Of a stretch of DNA of 64,000 nt, positions 25,975 to 34,371 are shown piece by piece; position 1 is the stretch's first letter, and each line of letters begins with the position of its first letter. The notes beneath the pieces are model-generated. The model was not told where the DNA came from. It did no database searches and saw only the letters and a program-made list of their open reading frames with translations. A program made the position numbers and the translations under genes. Source of the DNA: Candidatus Hermodarchaeum yapensis (GTDB lineage Archaea > Asgardarchaeota > Hermodarchaeia > Hermodarchaeales > Hermodarchaeaceae). The DNA is taken from the NCBI GenBank assembly GCA_016840405.1, contig JAEOSK010000007.1:31256-95255 (forward strand). Reading direction: 5' to 3'.

Positions 25975-27345
25975 CTAGAAGATTCGTCGACGGAAACGAT
26001 AGAGAACAAGGCCAATAATCGCAATGATAATGATGATCACACCGATTTGGATGAGGAGGGTTTCACTGGCGAGGAGTCCACTAGTGATAGTGAGATTTTC
26101 TGTTGTTGAGGTGAAAGTGTACTGGTCTGAGAAGTAATCGACACCAATCACTCTTACCGCAGGGTATTCGTAACTTCCTTCTACTATTGCCATGACGGTG
26201 TATTCCAGTGTTACATTTTCCCCAGCTGGCAAATCAAATACTGTAGCTGAGGCAGCTCCTCCTGCTAGCTGGACTATTCCATCTTCAATTGCTTGGAGAT
26301 CATTGATAATGACCTGAGAGAACGGCACATCACCAGTGTTAATGACGGTGATTTCTACGGTAAGTGTATCACCACGACGAAGGAGATTGGTATTCATTTC
26401 CCGCGACACTAAGAGCGCTGATGTAGGTACTTGGAACCAGACGGTGTAATCAAAATCTTGTGGACTAAGATTGAAATCATATTCTTCAATTCCGATTGGG
26501 AAATAGGGAAAGATTGCGTTCTCGAAGGTTTCAACAGGAAGCCCGTCAGTGATCATACGGTAAGAAGGACCATCGACAGTAAAGGTTCCAGATCCGTTGA
26601 GGATTAGGGGATTTGTGCGACCCATTGCCCTACCAAGACTGAAAATGTAGGTATTACCATCAAGTTCTGTCGCACCAGGAATCCTATATGTAAAAGTGAC
26701 ACGAGCATCTTGATCAGACCATTCAAAGTAGATGCGATATTGTGATAATACCGCAGCAATCCCGGTTGCATTGAATCCATTGATCAGGTACCCAGTTGCG
26801 TTATCCACTTGATAGAAAGTGAGATTAAGAAACATCTCATGGGATGCAATTGCGTCATTAAACGTCCACAGAGTTTGGTTCTCATATTCGGTAAAGTTGA
26901 AGCTACTAAATGAGGGCCAGTCGTCCAAAGGAACATAGTTTGTAGCAGTATAATTTAGGAAGTCTGTTGCTTCTTCAGCCGTTGTTTCATTGTCTAGTGG
27001 AAATGCCGTGATAGTAACATTTCCAGGATTTCCATCCCAAATTCCACCTTCAATAAAACCAGATTGTGTCCAATTAAGTAGCGGATTGAAGGGAGATTGA
27101 TCCATGGTCCGTGGTTCACCTGACCATGAAATCACAGCAGTGTCATTATAGAAATACTTTGACTCCAATGATACACTAACCCAGTCAGCAAGGCCATTTG
27201 GGATTATTGGAGTTTTCGAGCTTGCTTCAAGAGTTGGTGGAGAACCAACTCCCCCGTTTATCATTATAAAGGCTGGTGCTATGGGGCTGATGAAGAGAAC
27301 ACCAAACAGGAACACCATTGAAATCATAGATAACTTACTAGTCAC
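25975..27345 (-). CDS. Cell-surface protein with signal peptide, CARDB/DUF11-like domain and C-terminal anchor
   Basis: A 456-residue secreted, membrane-anchored protein. Residues 1-30 form a hydrophobic signal (MISMVFLFGVLFISPIAPAF). The ectodomain is rich in Asn-x-Ser/Thr sites, suggesting glycosylation. Around residues 320-420 a beta-sandwich of the CARDB/DUF11 type is visible (LRRGDTLTVEITVINTGDVPFSQVIINDL). A C-terminal helix of isoleucines (about 428-450) ends in RFRRRIF on the cytosolic side. The ligand is unknown. GTG at 27345 is the outermost start; ATG at 27327 is possible. It lies just downstream of the second mobile-element derivative. Confidence 0.65.
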   Translation of the reverse strand: MTSKLSMISMVFLFGVLFISPIAPAFIMINGGVGSPPTLEASSKTPIIPNGLADWVSVSLESKYFYNDTAVISWSGEPRTMDQSPFNPLLNWTQSGFIEGGIWDGNPGNVTITAFPLDNETTAEEATDFLNYTATNYVPLDDWPSFSSFNFTEYENQTLWTFNDAIASHEMFLNLTFYQVDNATGYLINGFNATGIAAVLSQYRIYFEWSDQDARVTFTYRIPGATELDGNTYIFSLGRAMGRTNPLILNGSGTFTVDGPSYRMITDGLPVETFENAIFPYFPIGIEEYDFNLSPQDFDYTVWFQVPTSALLVSREMNTNLLRRGDTLTVEITVINTGDVPFSQVIINDLQAIEDGIVQLAGGAASATVFDLPAGENVTLEYTVMAIVEGSYEYPAVRVIGVDYFSDQYTFTSTTENLTITSGLLASETLLIQIGVIIIIIAIIGLVLYRFRRRIF

Positions 27346-27554
27346 AATTGCACACCAACATGCGGCTGAAACCGCGTATCAGGTTGAACCCGAATGCTCG
27401 AAGGTTTTTAAAAGATTTTCTGGTAGGAGCATTTCTTAAAAAATAACTTGATAATTACTCTCCTGTCATCGTGAATTGAAAGAGGAAAAGAAAATTTGTC
27501 AAAACTAACATGGGATTTTATCTATTTTCACTAGAGAAAATCAAACCATTCAAT

Positions 27555-27734
27555 GTTGGGAGGAATCACGGGGTTTAAATCATCCTTTATCAAACCACTG
27601 TTGAGGTCCTGATGGGTGTCTTAGAATCACGGCACCATAAAACTGAGCAACATCGCAAGAACTGCAAGTAGAGCCTGTGGAGCTGTCTCACCAGGGAAGC
27701 AGGAAGCCCACTCCATGAGGTGTGGGCAGTTCAC
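27555..27734 (+). mobile_element. Miniature IS200/IS605-type element (tnpB 3' remnant plus right end), copy B
   Basis: A diverged copy of the element at 2915-3118. Shared parts in order: GGAATCACGG-type leader with TTTAAAT at 27574-27580, TTGAGGTCCTG, CACGGCACCAT, GAGCAACATCG, AAGTAGAGCCTGTGGA, CAGGAAGC and a right-end hairpin GCCCAC/GTGGGC (27706-27726) followed by CAGTTCAC. In the plus-strand frame 27649-27705 reads SNIARTASRACGAVSPGKQ and then EAHS, a good TnpB C-terminal tail. No transposase is present. Its last bases overlap the stop codon of the ubiquitin-like gene on the opposite strand. The stem that is perfect in copy A (CCCGGTC/GACCGGG) is broken here, so this copy may be decaying. 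Confidence 0.55.
27602..27734 (+). ncRNA. Putative omega-RNA-like transcript, copy B
   Basis: If transcribed from TTTAAAT at 27574 the RNA would span the tnpB tail and right end and run on into sequence antisense to the 3' end of the ubiquitin-like gene. Pairings seen: CCTG/CAGG closing the distal arm and the strong GCCCAC/GTGGGC right-end stem. The proximal stem is weak. Lower confidence than copy A. Confidence 0.22.
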
Positions 27735-27946
27735 CCACCGGCAATAATTGGTAACACAATAACTCGTTGTCCTTCTTCGATGGCATCTTCGAGTGATACT
27801 CGTTTGCCATCGACAAGGACAACAAAGTGTCTGTGAAGCAAACCCAATTCCTTTAAAAGCTCGCGAACCGTTTTGGACTTTGTCAGTCGGATCTCAGAAA
27901 AACCATTGCTCAATGCCATGTCGGTGTAATCAATTTCGGATTCCAT
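27731..27946 (-). CDS. Ubiquitin-like sulfur carrier (MoaD/ThiS/SAMP family)
   Basis: A 71-residue beta-grasp protein ending in Gly-Gly. Visible parts are a first strand (FSEIRLTKSKTV), the main helix VRELLKELGL, the strand pair HFVVLVDGKRV, and the terminal GQRVIVLPIIAGG, where the exposed diglycine is adenylated by an E1-like enzyme for sulfur transfer or protein conjugation. In archaea such proteins serve molybdopterin or thiamine synthesis, tRNA thiolation, or SAMP-type protein modification; the sequence cannot say which. A candidate TATA box (ATATATTTTTAT on the minus strand near 27988-27999) lies upstream. The stop codon comes from the final bases of the neighbouring mobile-element copy B. 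No E1 gene is nearby. Confidence 0.8.
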   Translation of the reverse strand: MESEIDYTDMALSNGFSEIRLTKSKTVRELLKELGLLHRHFVVLVDGKRVSLEDAIEEGQRVIVLPIIAGG

Positions 27947-28054
27947 CGATGTTCACCCGCAACGCTAACCTCCCATCCCTTCCTACAGATAAAAATATAT
28001 CCGGCTCGAACTGCTAACAGGTCAGGTGTACCGAATTCCTTATTCACGCCCAAT

Positions 28055-28131
28055 GGGCCCGTGGCCAAGCTGGATAAGGCACCGGCCCTCTAAGCCGGTA
28101 ATCGAGGGTTCAAATCCCTCCGGGCCCGCCA
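28055..28131 (+). tRNA. tRNA-Arg (anticodon TCT), intronless, CCA encoded
   Basis: The cloverleaf closes fully: acceptor GGGCCCG/CGGGCCC, D-stem GCC/GGC, anticodon stem CCGGC/GCCGG at 28082-28086 and 28094-28098, T-arm GAGGG-TTCAAAT-CCCTC, discriminator G and an encoded CCA. The seven-base anticodon loop CCTCTAA places TCT at 34-36, reading AGA. Position 33, almost always U, is a C (28088). No intron. No other tRNA was found in the window. Confidence 0.93.
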
Positions 28132-28204
28132 CTTCACCTTATTCACTCTTGCCATAATTTTTTCTTATGATAAGAGAATAGGGCTGACAAATAACGGTGG
28201 AACT

Positions 28205-28804
28205 ATGACTGCTAATCAATCCAATGGTCGTCCTGTGATGCGACTCCGATACTTGGTCCCCTATAGTCTGATTTTCTTTTTTGTTCCCATTCTAACTTTT
28301 ATTATCGGTCGTTGGGTTGACCAATTATTTCAACTCCCTTCTTTCCCACCGTTTCCTTTCAACGTCTTCTTCGGAGTGGGAATAATGCTAATTGGGGCTG
28401 CAATTGGAATTAAAGCCACACGACAATTACGCTATACTGGAAAGGGGTTACCGTGGGGCGCATTGGATGAAGAAGCCAAAACGAAATTCTTGGTAACTAA
28501 AGGGATTTACTCTCACACTCGAAATCCCGTCGTGTTAGGCTACATGTTATTGCCACTCGGGATGGGTTTCCTTTTTCATTCATTGGGGATGGCAATACTA
28601 TTTCCTGCAGTAATTTTACTTATCATGATAATCCGAATCAAAAAATGGGAAGAACCTGATTTGGAGAAACGCTTTGGTGAAAAATACCTTGAGTATAAAC
28701 ACAAGACACCCTTTCTTTTACCTCGAATACGACCAGTGCTTATTGGCTTCTTTACACGAAGGCGAACCAAGCCAGAGTCTAAAGATTCATCTACTCCTTC
28801 TTGA
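28205..28804 (+). CDS. Isoprenylcysteine methyltransferase-family membrane protein
   Basis: A 199-residue protein with about four membrane helices and the ICMT-type motif GIYSHTRNPVVLGYMLLPLG near residue 100, followed by the EEPDLEKRFGEKYLEYKH acidic-aromatic segment near 152. It belongs to the same superfamily as the protein at 151 but is clearly distinct, with a WGALDEEAKTKFLVTKG insert before the motif and a basic KRRRTK-type tail. Acceptor unknown. ATG at 28205, 74 bases after tRNA-Arg. It converges with the pyrophosphatase gene and overlaps it by 14 bases. Confidence 0.72.
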   Translation: MTANQSNGRPVMRLRYLVPYSLIFFFVPILTFIIGRWVDQLFQLPSFPPFPFNVFFGVGIMLIGAAIGIKATRQLRYTGKGLPWGALDEEAKTKFLVTKGIYSHTRNPVVLGYMLLPLGMGFLFHSLGMAILFPAVILLIMIIRIKKWEEPDLEKRFGEKYLEYKHKTPFLLPRIRPVLIGFFTRRRTKPESKDSSTPS

Positions 28805-29330
28805 ATCGTTCCTGAAACATTTTAACTGCGGTGAGAATGATTTGTTCAGCTGCAGATGAATCCTTCCATTCTTTCACTTTCACCCACTTATGTGGCTCGA
28901 GTTTCTTATAACTAACAAAAAAGTCAGCTATTTCGGCACGGAGATGGTGTGCCATCGTCGAACAATCCAAGACTTCATCGAACCGAGGATCGTTAACGGG
29001 TACTGCGATGACTTTATCATCTTCACCCTTCTCGTCTTCCATGGTCAAGATGCCGATTGGTCGCGCTTCCATAATACAGCCTGTGAAAGTAGGTTTTGTA
29101 GTCAATACAAGGATATCAAGTGGATCGTCATCTTCATACCAAGTTTGTGGAATAATCCCATAATCACCAGGAAAATACAACGCAGAATAGAGTACACGGT
29201 CTAACCGAAAAATACCCAGTTTAATATCGTATTCATATTTATTACTGACACCATTAGGCACTTCCACAATGGAATAGATGCGTTTAGGAGGATCTGGACC
29301 TGGAGGCAGATCCCACCAAAGATTTGTCAA
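28791..29330 (-). CDS. ppa: Inorganic pyrophosphatase, family I
   Basis: A soluble enzyme of about 179 residues that hydrolyses pyrophosphate and so pulls biosynthetic and acyl-activating reactions. Seen motifs: NLWWDLPPGPDPP start, IVEVPNGVSNKYEYD, FPGDYGIIPQTW, the metal-binding DDDPLDILVLT and DDKVIAVPVNDPR. I prefer a TTG start at 29330 with GGAG about ten bases upstream, which gives the family-typical N terminus; an outer TTG at 29360 adds ten residues and has no ribosome binding site. The gene directly follows the acyl-CoA synthetase gene (42 bases), so they may share a message. Confidence 0.9.
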   Translation of the reverse strand: MTNLWWDLPPGPDPPKRIYSIVEVPNGVSNKYEYDIKLGIFRLDRVLYSALYFPGDYGIIPQTWYEDDDPLDILVLTTKPTFTGCIMEARPIGILTMEDEKGEDDKVIAVPVNDPRFDEVLDCSTMAHHLRAEIADFFVSYKKLEPHKWVKVKEWKDSSAAEQIILTAVKMFQERFKKE

Positions 29331-29371
29331 TCCATTACGCTCCGTAACAAGAATATACAATCATTAGGGAA

Positions 29372-32185
29372 TTAGGGCTTCTTTGCTGTTTTCTTTGGCT
29401 TTTCTTTTTCCTTTCGGTCTGAAGTTTTAGCAGACTTTGAAGGTTTATCTTTTAAGAGCAGGTTAAATTCTCGGGGTTTTCTCCATTGTCGTTCGGAATG
29501 TAAATCAAGTGTAGCTGCTACAAGGTTGTCCTTAGTGCGTTTCAAAGTGAATCCCATTTTTTTCATCAGCTCTTGAGCTCGAAAGTTATCAGGTAACATA
29601 ATCCCATAGATTTCATCTAATCCTCGTTCAATGCAAATTTCAATCATATAATCAAGCATCTTCGAACCGAGTCCTAGTCGCTGCCATGGATCAGCAACAA
29701 TGAACGCGATTTCTCCTCGTTTTCCGTCTGGTTCTTCAATCAGTCGAACAACACCCAAAATTTTCTCTTTCCCTTTCTCTTGGAGAACTGGAACAATACC
29801 GAGTTCTCGATCATAGTCAATGTTTGTGTATCGAATTCGAACTTCATGGGGCGTATCTTTTATAATTTCAAAGAATCGGTAACGAATTGATTCCTCGCTA
29901 AAATTCTGGAACATTTCTAACCAGAGTAGCTCGTCTTCGGGTTTGATTGGTCGAAATAACACATTTCGTCCATCACGCATACGCCATATCAATTCGTATT
30001 TCTTCGGATAGGGACTAATTACTAGTTCAGATGCTGGGTCGATTCTTTTGTCTATTCGTTCAATATCAATGGCGATTCTTGCATCCAATGCGATAGCCTG
30101 TTTATCGTCAATAAGCATGGGATTAATATCAATCTCAACGATTTCAGGGAAATCTACCATCATCTGAGAAAATTGAACAATGAGTTCTTCGAGGAGTTTG
30201 AGATTTGCAGGCTGTGTTCTTCGGTGTCCTTTTTTCAATATCTGATAAACCCGAGTTTCTTCCATAATTCGTCGTGCCAGAGTCTGGTTTAATGGTGGAA
30301 AACCAATGGCCACATCTTTGAAGAATTCAACACCTACTCCTCCCATACCAAAGAGAACAATCGGACCAAAGAGAGGATCTCTTTTTGCACCTAAAATCAC
30401 TTCTACGCCATCAGATGAGATCATAGGTTGAACGGTTACGCCTTCTATTGTTGCATCAGGATTGTAATTTTTCGCGGATTCAATAATTTGATCAAATGCG
30501 TTTCGTACCTCCAAATCAGAGTTTAGATTTAAAATTACACCTCCAACATCTGATTTATGGCTAATTTCAGGTGAGAGAATCTTTAGTACAACAGGGTAAC
30601 CGATAGTTATCGCTGCCGCAGCTGCTTCGTCGACTGTTGATGCGACCTTTGTTTTCACGACAGGGATGTTGTAATATTCAAGGATTTGTTTTGCTTCAAC
30701 TTCAGTGAGAATAAACCGATTCTGTCGAGCTGCATTTCGAATGATTACTCTTACAGGGCGTTTTGGGGGGCTGCTCTCTGTTGGGAGTTCCTCTGGTGTT
30801 TGATATAACAAATCAAGATTCTGTTTGTATTGATACATATACATATATGCGGCTATAGCTTGTTCGGGTGTCCAATAAGTTGGGAAGCTGTTTTCCACAA
30901 AAATTCGGTTCGCTTCATCAACTTTCTCTGCACCCATGAATGATGTCAGAATTGTCTTATTACATCCCCCTCTTGCATCACACATTCCCACAACAGCTGA
31001 AGCAATATCTGACGCAGCCGTAATTGCCTGAGGTGTGTAGATAATTAGAATTCCATCCACATTAGGATCTTTTAGACAAAGGTCCATAACCGTACGATAG
31101 CGTTCAGCGTCAGCGTCTCCTAGCACATCTATTGGGTTACCATGGCTCCAATAGGACGGGAGGAACTTATCAAGCCTTTTAATTGTTGTTTCATCAAGTT
31201 GTGCAAGCTTTCCACCACGAACGATTAAAGCATCTGCGGCCATCACACCTGGACCTCCAGCATTAGTAATTATTGCTAATCGCGGTCCCTGAGGAAGTGG
31301 CTGCATTCCTAATACTTCAGCAGCATTGAAAAGATCAGTAATTTCCTCAACACGTACAATCCCTGCGCGTTTAAAGGCGGCATCATAGACCATGTCAGAA
31401 CCGGTCAATGATCCCGTGTGTGACGCAGCAGCTTTGGCAGTCTCACTGAATTTTCCGGCTTTAACGACAATCATGGGTTTTATTTTAGCAAAGTGGCGAG
31501 CAGCGCTCATGAACTTTCTGGCTTCTGAAATACCCTCAATGTACATGAGAATACTTCGTGTTTGCGGATCGGTCCCGAAATAATCTATCAAATCACCAAA
31601 GTCGACATCTAGCATCGATCCAACTGACACAAAATGGCTAAATCCGATGTTTTGTACATTTGCCCAATCCAAAATAGCTGAACCCAACGCCCCGCTCTGT
31701 GAAATAAAGGCAATATTACCTGCTTTCGGCATGCTCTCAGCAAAAGTTCCATTTAATTTGATGGTTGGACGAATTACCCCGAAACAATTGGGACCGATGA
31801 TACGCAAATTATACTGATTCTTCAATTCGGTTAGCTGTTTCTCTAAAGCCCGTCCTTCCTCACCGATCTCCCTAAACCCTGCAGAGATAATAATGATTCC
31901 AATTATCCCAGCTTTTCCACATTCTTCGACAATACTTGGAACCGTCTTTGCTGGAGTGGCAATTATCGCCAAATCAATAGAATCTGGAATCTCACCTACT
32001 CTCGGATAGGCTTTTTGACCCATAATTTCCTTTCGCCGAATATTAACTGGGTAAACTTTACCCTCAAAGCCACTTTGTGTAAGATTAGTCATCAGTATCT
32101 GTCCAACCGTTCCCTCTTCTTCACTTGCACCGACGATAGCCACACTTCGCGGGTTGAATATTTTATCTAAGTTCACAGTTACCAT
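29372..32185 (-). CDS. NDP-forming acyl-CoA synthetase (alpha-beta fusion) with C-terminal GNAT acetyltransferase domain
   Basis: A 937-residue protein. Residues 1-450 are the alpha part: a CoA-binding Rossmann domain (SVAIVGASEEEGTVG), the ISAGF and GPNCFG motifs and the phospho-histidine loop AAASHTGSLTG with His256. A linker follows, then the ATP-grasp beta domain (about 490-710: VLKILSPEISHKSDVGGV to EIDINPMLI). Residues 755-900 form a GNAT domain (EIAFIVADPWQRLGLGSKMLDYMI, with the Q-x-x-G-x-G pyrophosphate loop). The layout equals bacterial Pat/PatZ lysine acetyltransferases, but the catalytic histidine is kept, so it may form acetyl-CoA and ATP as well as acetylate proteins. The C terminus is a Lys-rich tail. 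A strong AAAGGAGGT site precedes the ATG at 32185. Confidence 0.9.
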   Translation of the reverse strand: MVTVNLDKIFNPRSVAIVGASEEEGTVGQILMTNLTQSGFEGKVYPVNIRRKEIMGQKAYPRVGEIPDSIDLAIIATPAKTVPSIVEECGKAGIIGIIIISAGFREIGEEGRALEKQLTELKNQYNLRIIGPNCFGVIRPTIKLNGTFAESMPKAGNIAFISQSGALGSAILDWANVQNIGFSHFVSVGSMLDVDFGDLIDYFGTDPQTRSILMYIEGISEARKFMSAARHFAKIKPMIVVKAGKFSETAKAAASHTGSLTGSDMVYDAAFKRAGIVRVEEITDLFNAAEVLGMQPLPQGPRLAIITNAGGPGVMAADALIVRGGKLAQLDETTIKRLDKFLPSYWSHGNPIDVLGDADAERYRTVMDLCLKDPNVDGILIIYTPQAITAASDIASAVVGMCDARGGCNKTILTSFMGAEKVDEANRIFVENSFPTYWTPEQAIAAYMYMYQYKQNLDLLYQTPEELPTESSPPKRPVRVIIRNAARQNRFILTEVEAKQILEYYNIPVVKTKVASTVDEAAAAAITIGYPVVLKILSPEISHKSDVGGVILNLNSDLEVRNAFDQIIESAKNYNPDATIEGVTVQPMISSDGVEVILGAKRDPLFGPIVLFGMGGVGVEFFKDVAIGFPPLNQTLARRIMEETRVYQILKKGHRRTQPANLKLLEELIVQFSQMMVDFPEIVEIDINPMLIDDKQAIALDARIAIDIERIDKRIDPASELVISPYPKKYELIWRMRDGRNVLFRPIKPEDELLWLEMFQNFSEESIRYRFFEIIKDTPHEVRIRYTNIDYDRELGIVPVLQEKGKEKILGVVRLIEEPDGKRGEIAFIVADPWQRLGLGSKMLDYMIEICIERGLDEIYGIMLPDNFRAQELMKKMGFTLKRTKDNLVAATLDLHSERQWRKPREFNLLLKDKPSKSAKTSDRKEKEKPKKTAKKP

Positions 32186-32306
32186 TGGACGTACCTCCTT
32201 TGTTCTGAATGATTATAATTCGAGGTTCAAACAACTAATTGTGTTGCTTTTGCCTGTACTTCATGGGACATACCGCTTGAATCTGCCCATTTTTTTACTT
32301 GATTCA

Positions 32307-34247
32307 TTATGAAGCCTTCGCTAAAAAGTCCTCTAGAAATATTGCGTATTCACAAGGATGTGTCCCATTCTGAATGAGGGACTTAATGATCCTAATGCGA
32401 CCTTTTCCGGTCTTTGTAACACGAGATAGGATATATTCAATAGCTTTTTTGCGAAATGAACATAACCAGGTTTTTTGTTCATTTTTCACTAGTTTATAGT
32501 AAGGGCAAGTGCGGTATTTGAGGGTAAAGCCTCCTTCAAAATATTCAATTTCCACTTGGATACCAAGCTCTCGGTACATTTCGAGTAGACGATTACCAAC
32601 CTCGTTCAGTGACCATGGATAATCGCGCGGGAAGAGCTCGTCTAATGTTGGTTTTACTTGTGCAAGTGCATCTTTAGCAGAATCTGCAGCGATAGCATCA
32701 CTAACCATTTGTACCACCTCGCTGCGGTGAAGGGGACTAAGACTTGGTTTTCCAACCATTTTTAGTTTAATGTTCAATAGATTTTGAAATGTAGTAATAG
32801 AGACTTCATAACCTAACGCTTCATACATTGCCTGTATCAAAATTCTTTGACTAGCCAAAGTCAGCGGCTCTAACTGGTTGAAGACTAAAGAAAAATTCGC
32901 TTCATCAATAAACCGAAGTTCGGCATTAGGCTGGGCTTGATGCAAATTCCTTTCTATGAATCTTCTAGCTAATCTTCGGATTTTTCCTTCATCTGTTTTT
33001 GCTAACATTTGAATTGCATTGGCAACCCGAAAACCAATATTTCGATATACTTCCTCAAATCGTCGATTATCACTATCATAAACTTTGATGGCGAAAGAAT
33101 CGAATAGCTCTCGAGGAATAGGAATTGAATCCAGAAATTGTTCATTAAGGACACGAAATAGATTCATTTCAACAAGTTGGTCTAATACATCTTGGCTGCC
33201 TTCACCAACAAATTCAATCGTGAAACGCCCTTGGTCATATTCGGTGGCGTATTTGATGAGCTTCCATCCTCGAGTAGCAAGAATCAACGCAAAGCTAACC
33301 ATTGCTATGTTGGCCATTGAAGGTGATGTTGCTTGAAATGCAATATGATATCGATTTTCAGATTCGTGATTTATGCTTAACTGGGTGATCCAATTCATAT
33401 TCTGTCCTGCACGTAAAAGTCCCTCTAGAAATTCTTGAGGCTCTTCGGATAGTTCAGCTGGTTTTAGGAATAATCTTATGTCCTCAATTACTGTTCCCAA
33501 GTCTGCAATTGAACCCTCAAGACTCTTTGCGGCCCAACTCAAAAATGCAGGCCCAACTAATGCTAATTGTTCCTTGAATAACTGTGGTTTGAGTTTTCCT
33601 ATTCTTTCTTCCATTCGTTTAATAACTTCTTGAACTGGGTCACTTCTTCGAACGGCTGCTAAGTCTTTCCGAAGCATCTTCAAAATAATCTCTTTTCGCA
33701 TAATGCGGAGATCAAAATTAATGCCAATTCCTTCCAAGATCAAAGCTTGTTGAAATGCAACCAATTCTGGCATTCGTAAAAACACATTAGGGCGAAGAAT
33801 AATTGTGTTATCCGTTTCACGGTAGGAGGCAATATCAAAGAGTCGTGTAATCTCACCAATTTGTTCAGTGACTGAAAGAAACTCCTTAAAATTAGTAGGA
33901 ACTTTCCAATTGATGGAGCTCCTAATGAGTTCAGTTGTATTCTGTGCCTCGTTTCGTTGCCATTGAATAAACTCGTCTAGGGTCTGATCTGAAAGTGCAA
34001 CCCTTAGAAGTTCATCAAGTAAGTCCTTACGAACTGAAGCTAACTCTATGGCCTCTCGTAGTTTAGTTTGCTCCTCCATTTGTGCCTTTAACGCACAGTC
34101 ATCACAAGAGCCAACCTTATCAACCCGTAGCAAAGTTTCTAATGCTTTCTCAAGCACACGGCTCTTGGTTCCATAAGTACCCGCAAGTTTTGTAAGAATT
34201 TCTCCTGATTTTTTTGGGATTGTGGTATGTATGTGTACCGACAACAT
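32307..34247 (-). CDS. Large ribbon-helix-helix protein with C-terminal cysteine motif, putative regulator
   Basis: A 646-residue protein without a known overall family. Residues 1-45 look like a ribbon-helix-helix DNA-binding unit: a strand VHIHTTIP, then two helices (GEILTKLAGTYG, SRVLEKALETLL). A CDDC pair sits at about 49-52. The long middle (60-560) is helical with interspersed strand segments that recur about every 170 residues, suggesting internal repeats. Near the end TCPYYKLV, WLCSFRKKA and THPCEYAIF resemble the small cysteine-containing sensor domain attached to several archaeal regulators. Three TGTACA boxes spaced 21 bases apart surround its TATA box, which fits autoregulation. 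It lies between the acyl-CoA synthetase and glutamate dehydrogenase genes, same strand. Confidence 0.55.
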   Translation of the reverse strand: MLSVHIHTTIPKKSGEILTKLAGTYGTKSRVLEKALETLLRVDKVGSCDDCALKAQMEEQTKLREAIELASVRKDLLDELLRVALSDQTLDEFIQWQRNEAQNTTELIRSSINWKVPTNFKEFLSVTEQIGEITRLFDIASYRETDNTIILRPNVFLRMPELVAFQQALILEGIGINFDLRIMRKEIILKMLRKDLAAVRRSDPVQEVIKRMEERIGKLKPQLFKEQLALVGPAFLSWAAKSLEGSIADLGTVIEDIRLFLKPAELSEEPQEFLEGLLRAGQNMNWITQLSINHESENRYHIAFQATSPSMANIAMVSFALILATRGWKLIKYATEYDQGRFTIEFVGEGSQDVLDQLVEMNLFRVLNEQFLDSIPIPRELFDSFAIKVYDSDNRRFEEVYRNIGFRVANAIQMLAKTDEGKIRRLARRFIERNLHQAQPNAELRFIDEANFSLVFNQLEPLTLASQRILIQAMYEALGYEVSITTFQNLLNIKLKMVGKPSLSPLHRSEVVQMVSDAIAADSAKDALAQVKPTLDELFPRDYPWSLNEVGNRLLEMYRELGIQVEIEYFEGGFTLKYRTCPYYKLVKNEQKTWLCSFRKKAIEYILSRVTKTGKGRIRIIKSLIQNGTHPCEYAIFLEDFLAKAS

Positions 34248-34268
34248 GAATCCCTCATTTCACAGCGA

Positions 34269-34316
34269 TGTACACTTCTTTATTAATCTTGTACATATTT
34301 TATACTCGAATGTACA
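34269..34316 (-). promoter_or_regulatory. Promoter with three TGTACA boxes at 21-base spacing
   Basis: Perfect TGTACA palindromes start at 34269, 34290 and 34311, exactly two helical turns apart. The minus-strand TATA box (TATAAAAT, complement of 34297-34304) lies between the second and third. Bound protein would block TBP/TFB. The boxes lie 22-69 bases upstream of the start of the ribbon-helix-helix gene. TGTWCA boxes recur at 36163-36208. Confidence 0.6.
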
Positions 34317-34331
34317 TTCAAAGGAGTAAGG

Positions 34332-34352
34332 CAGGCAGCGTTATGCTGCCTG
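34332..34352 (-). terminator. Hairpin downstream of glutamate dehydrogenase
   Basis: CAGGCAGC (34332-34339) and GCTGCCTG (34345-34352) form a perfect eight-pair stem with a five-base loop GTTAT, twenty bases after the glutamate dehydrogenase stop. It is not followed by a long T run on the minus strand, so termination may be partial and the hairpin may also insulate the next promoter. Confidence 0.4.
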
Positions 34353-34371
34353 GAAATAGAGTTAGTACCAA

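Noticed and set aside
27555..27734. Reading copy B as an intact small protein gene from the TnpB tail frame
   Set aside because: The frame lacks a start codon and ribosome binding site and corresponds to the conserved C-terminal tail of TnpB only.
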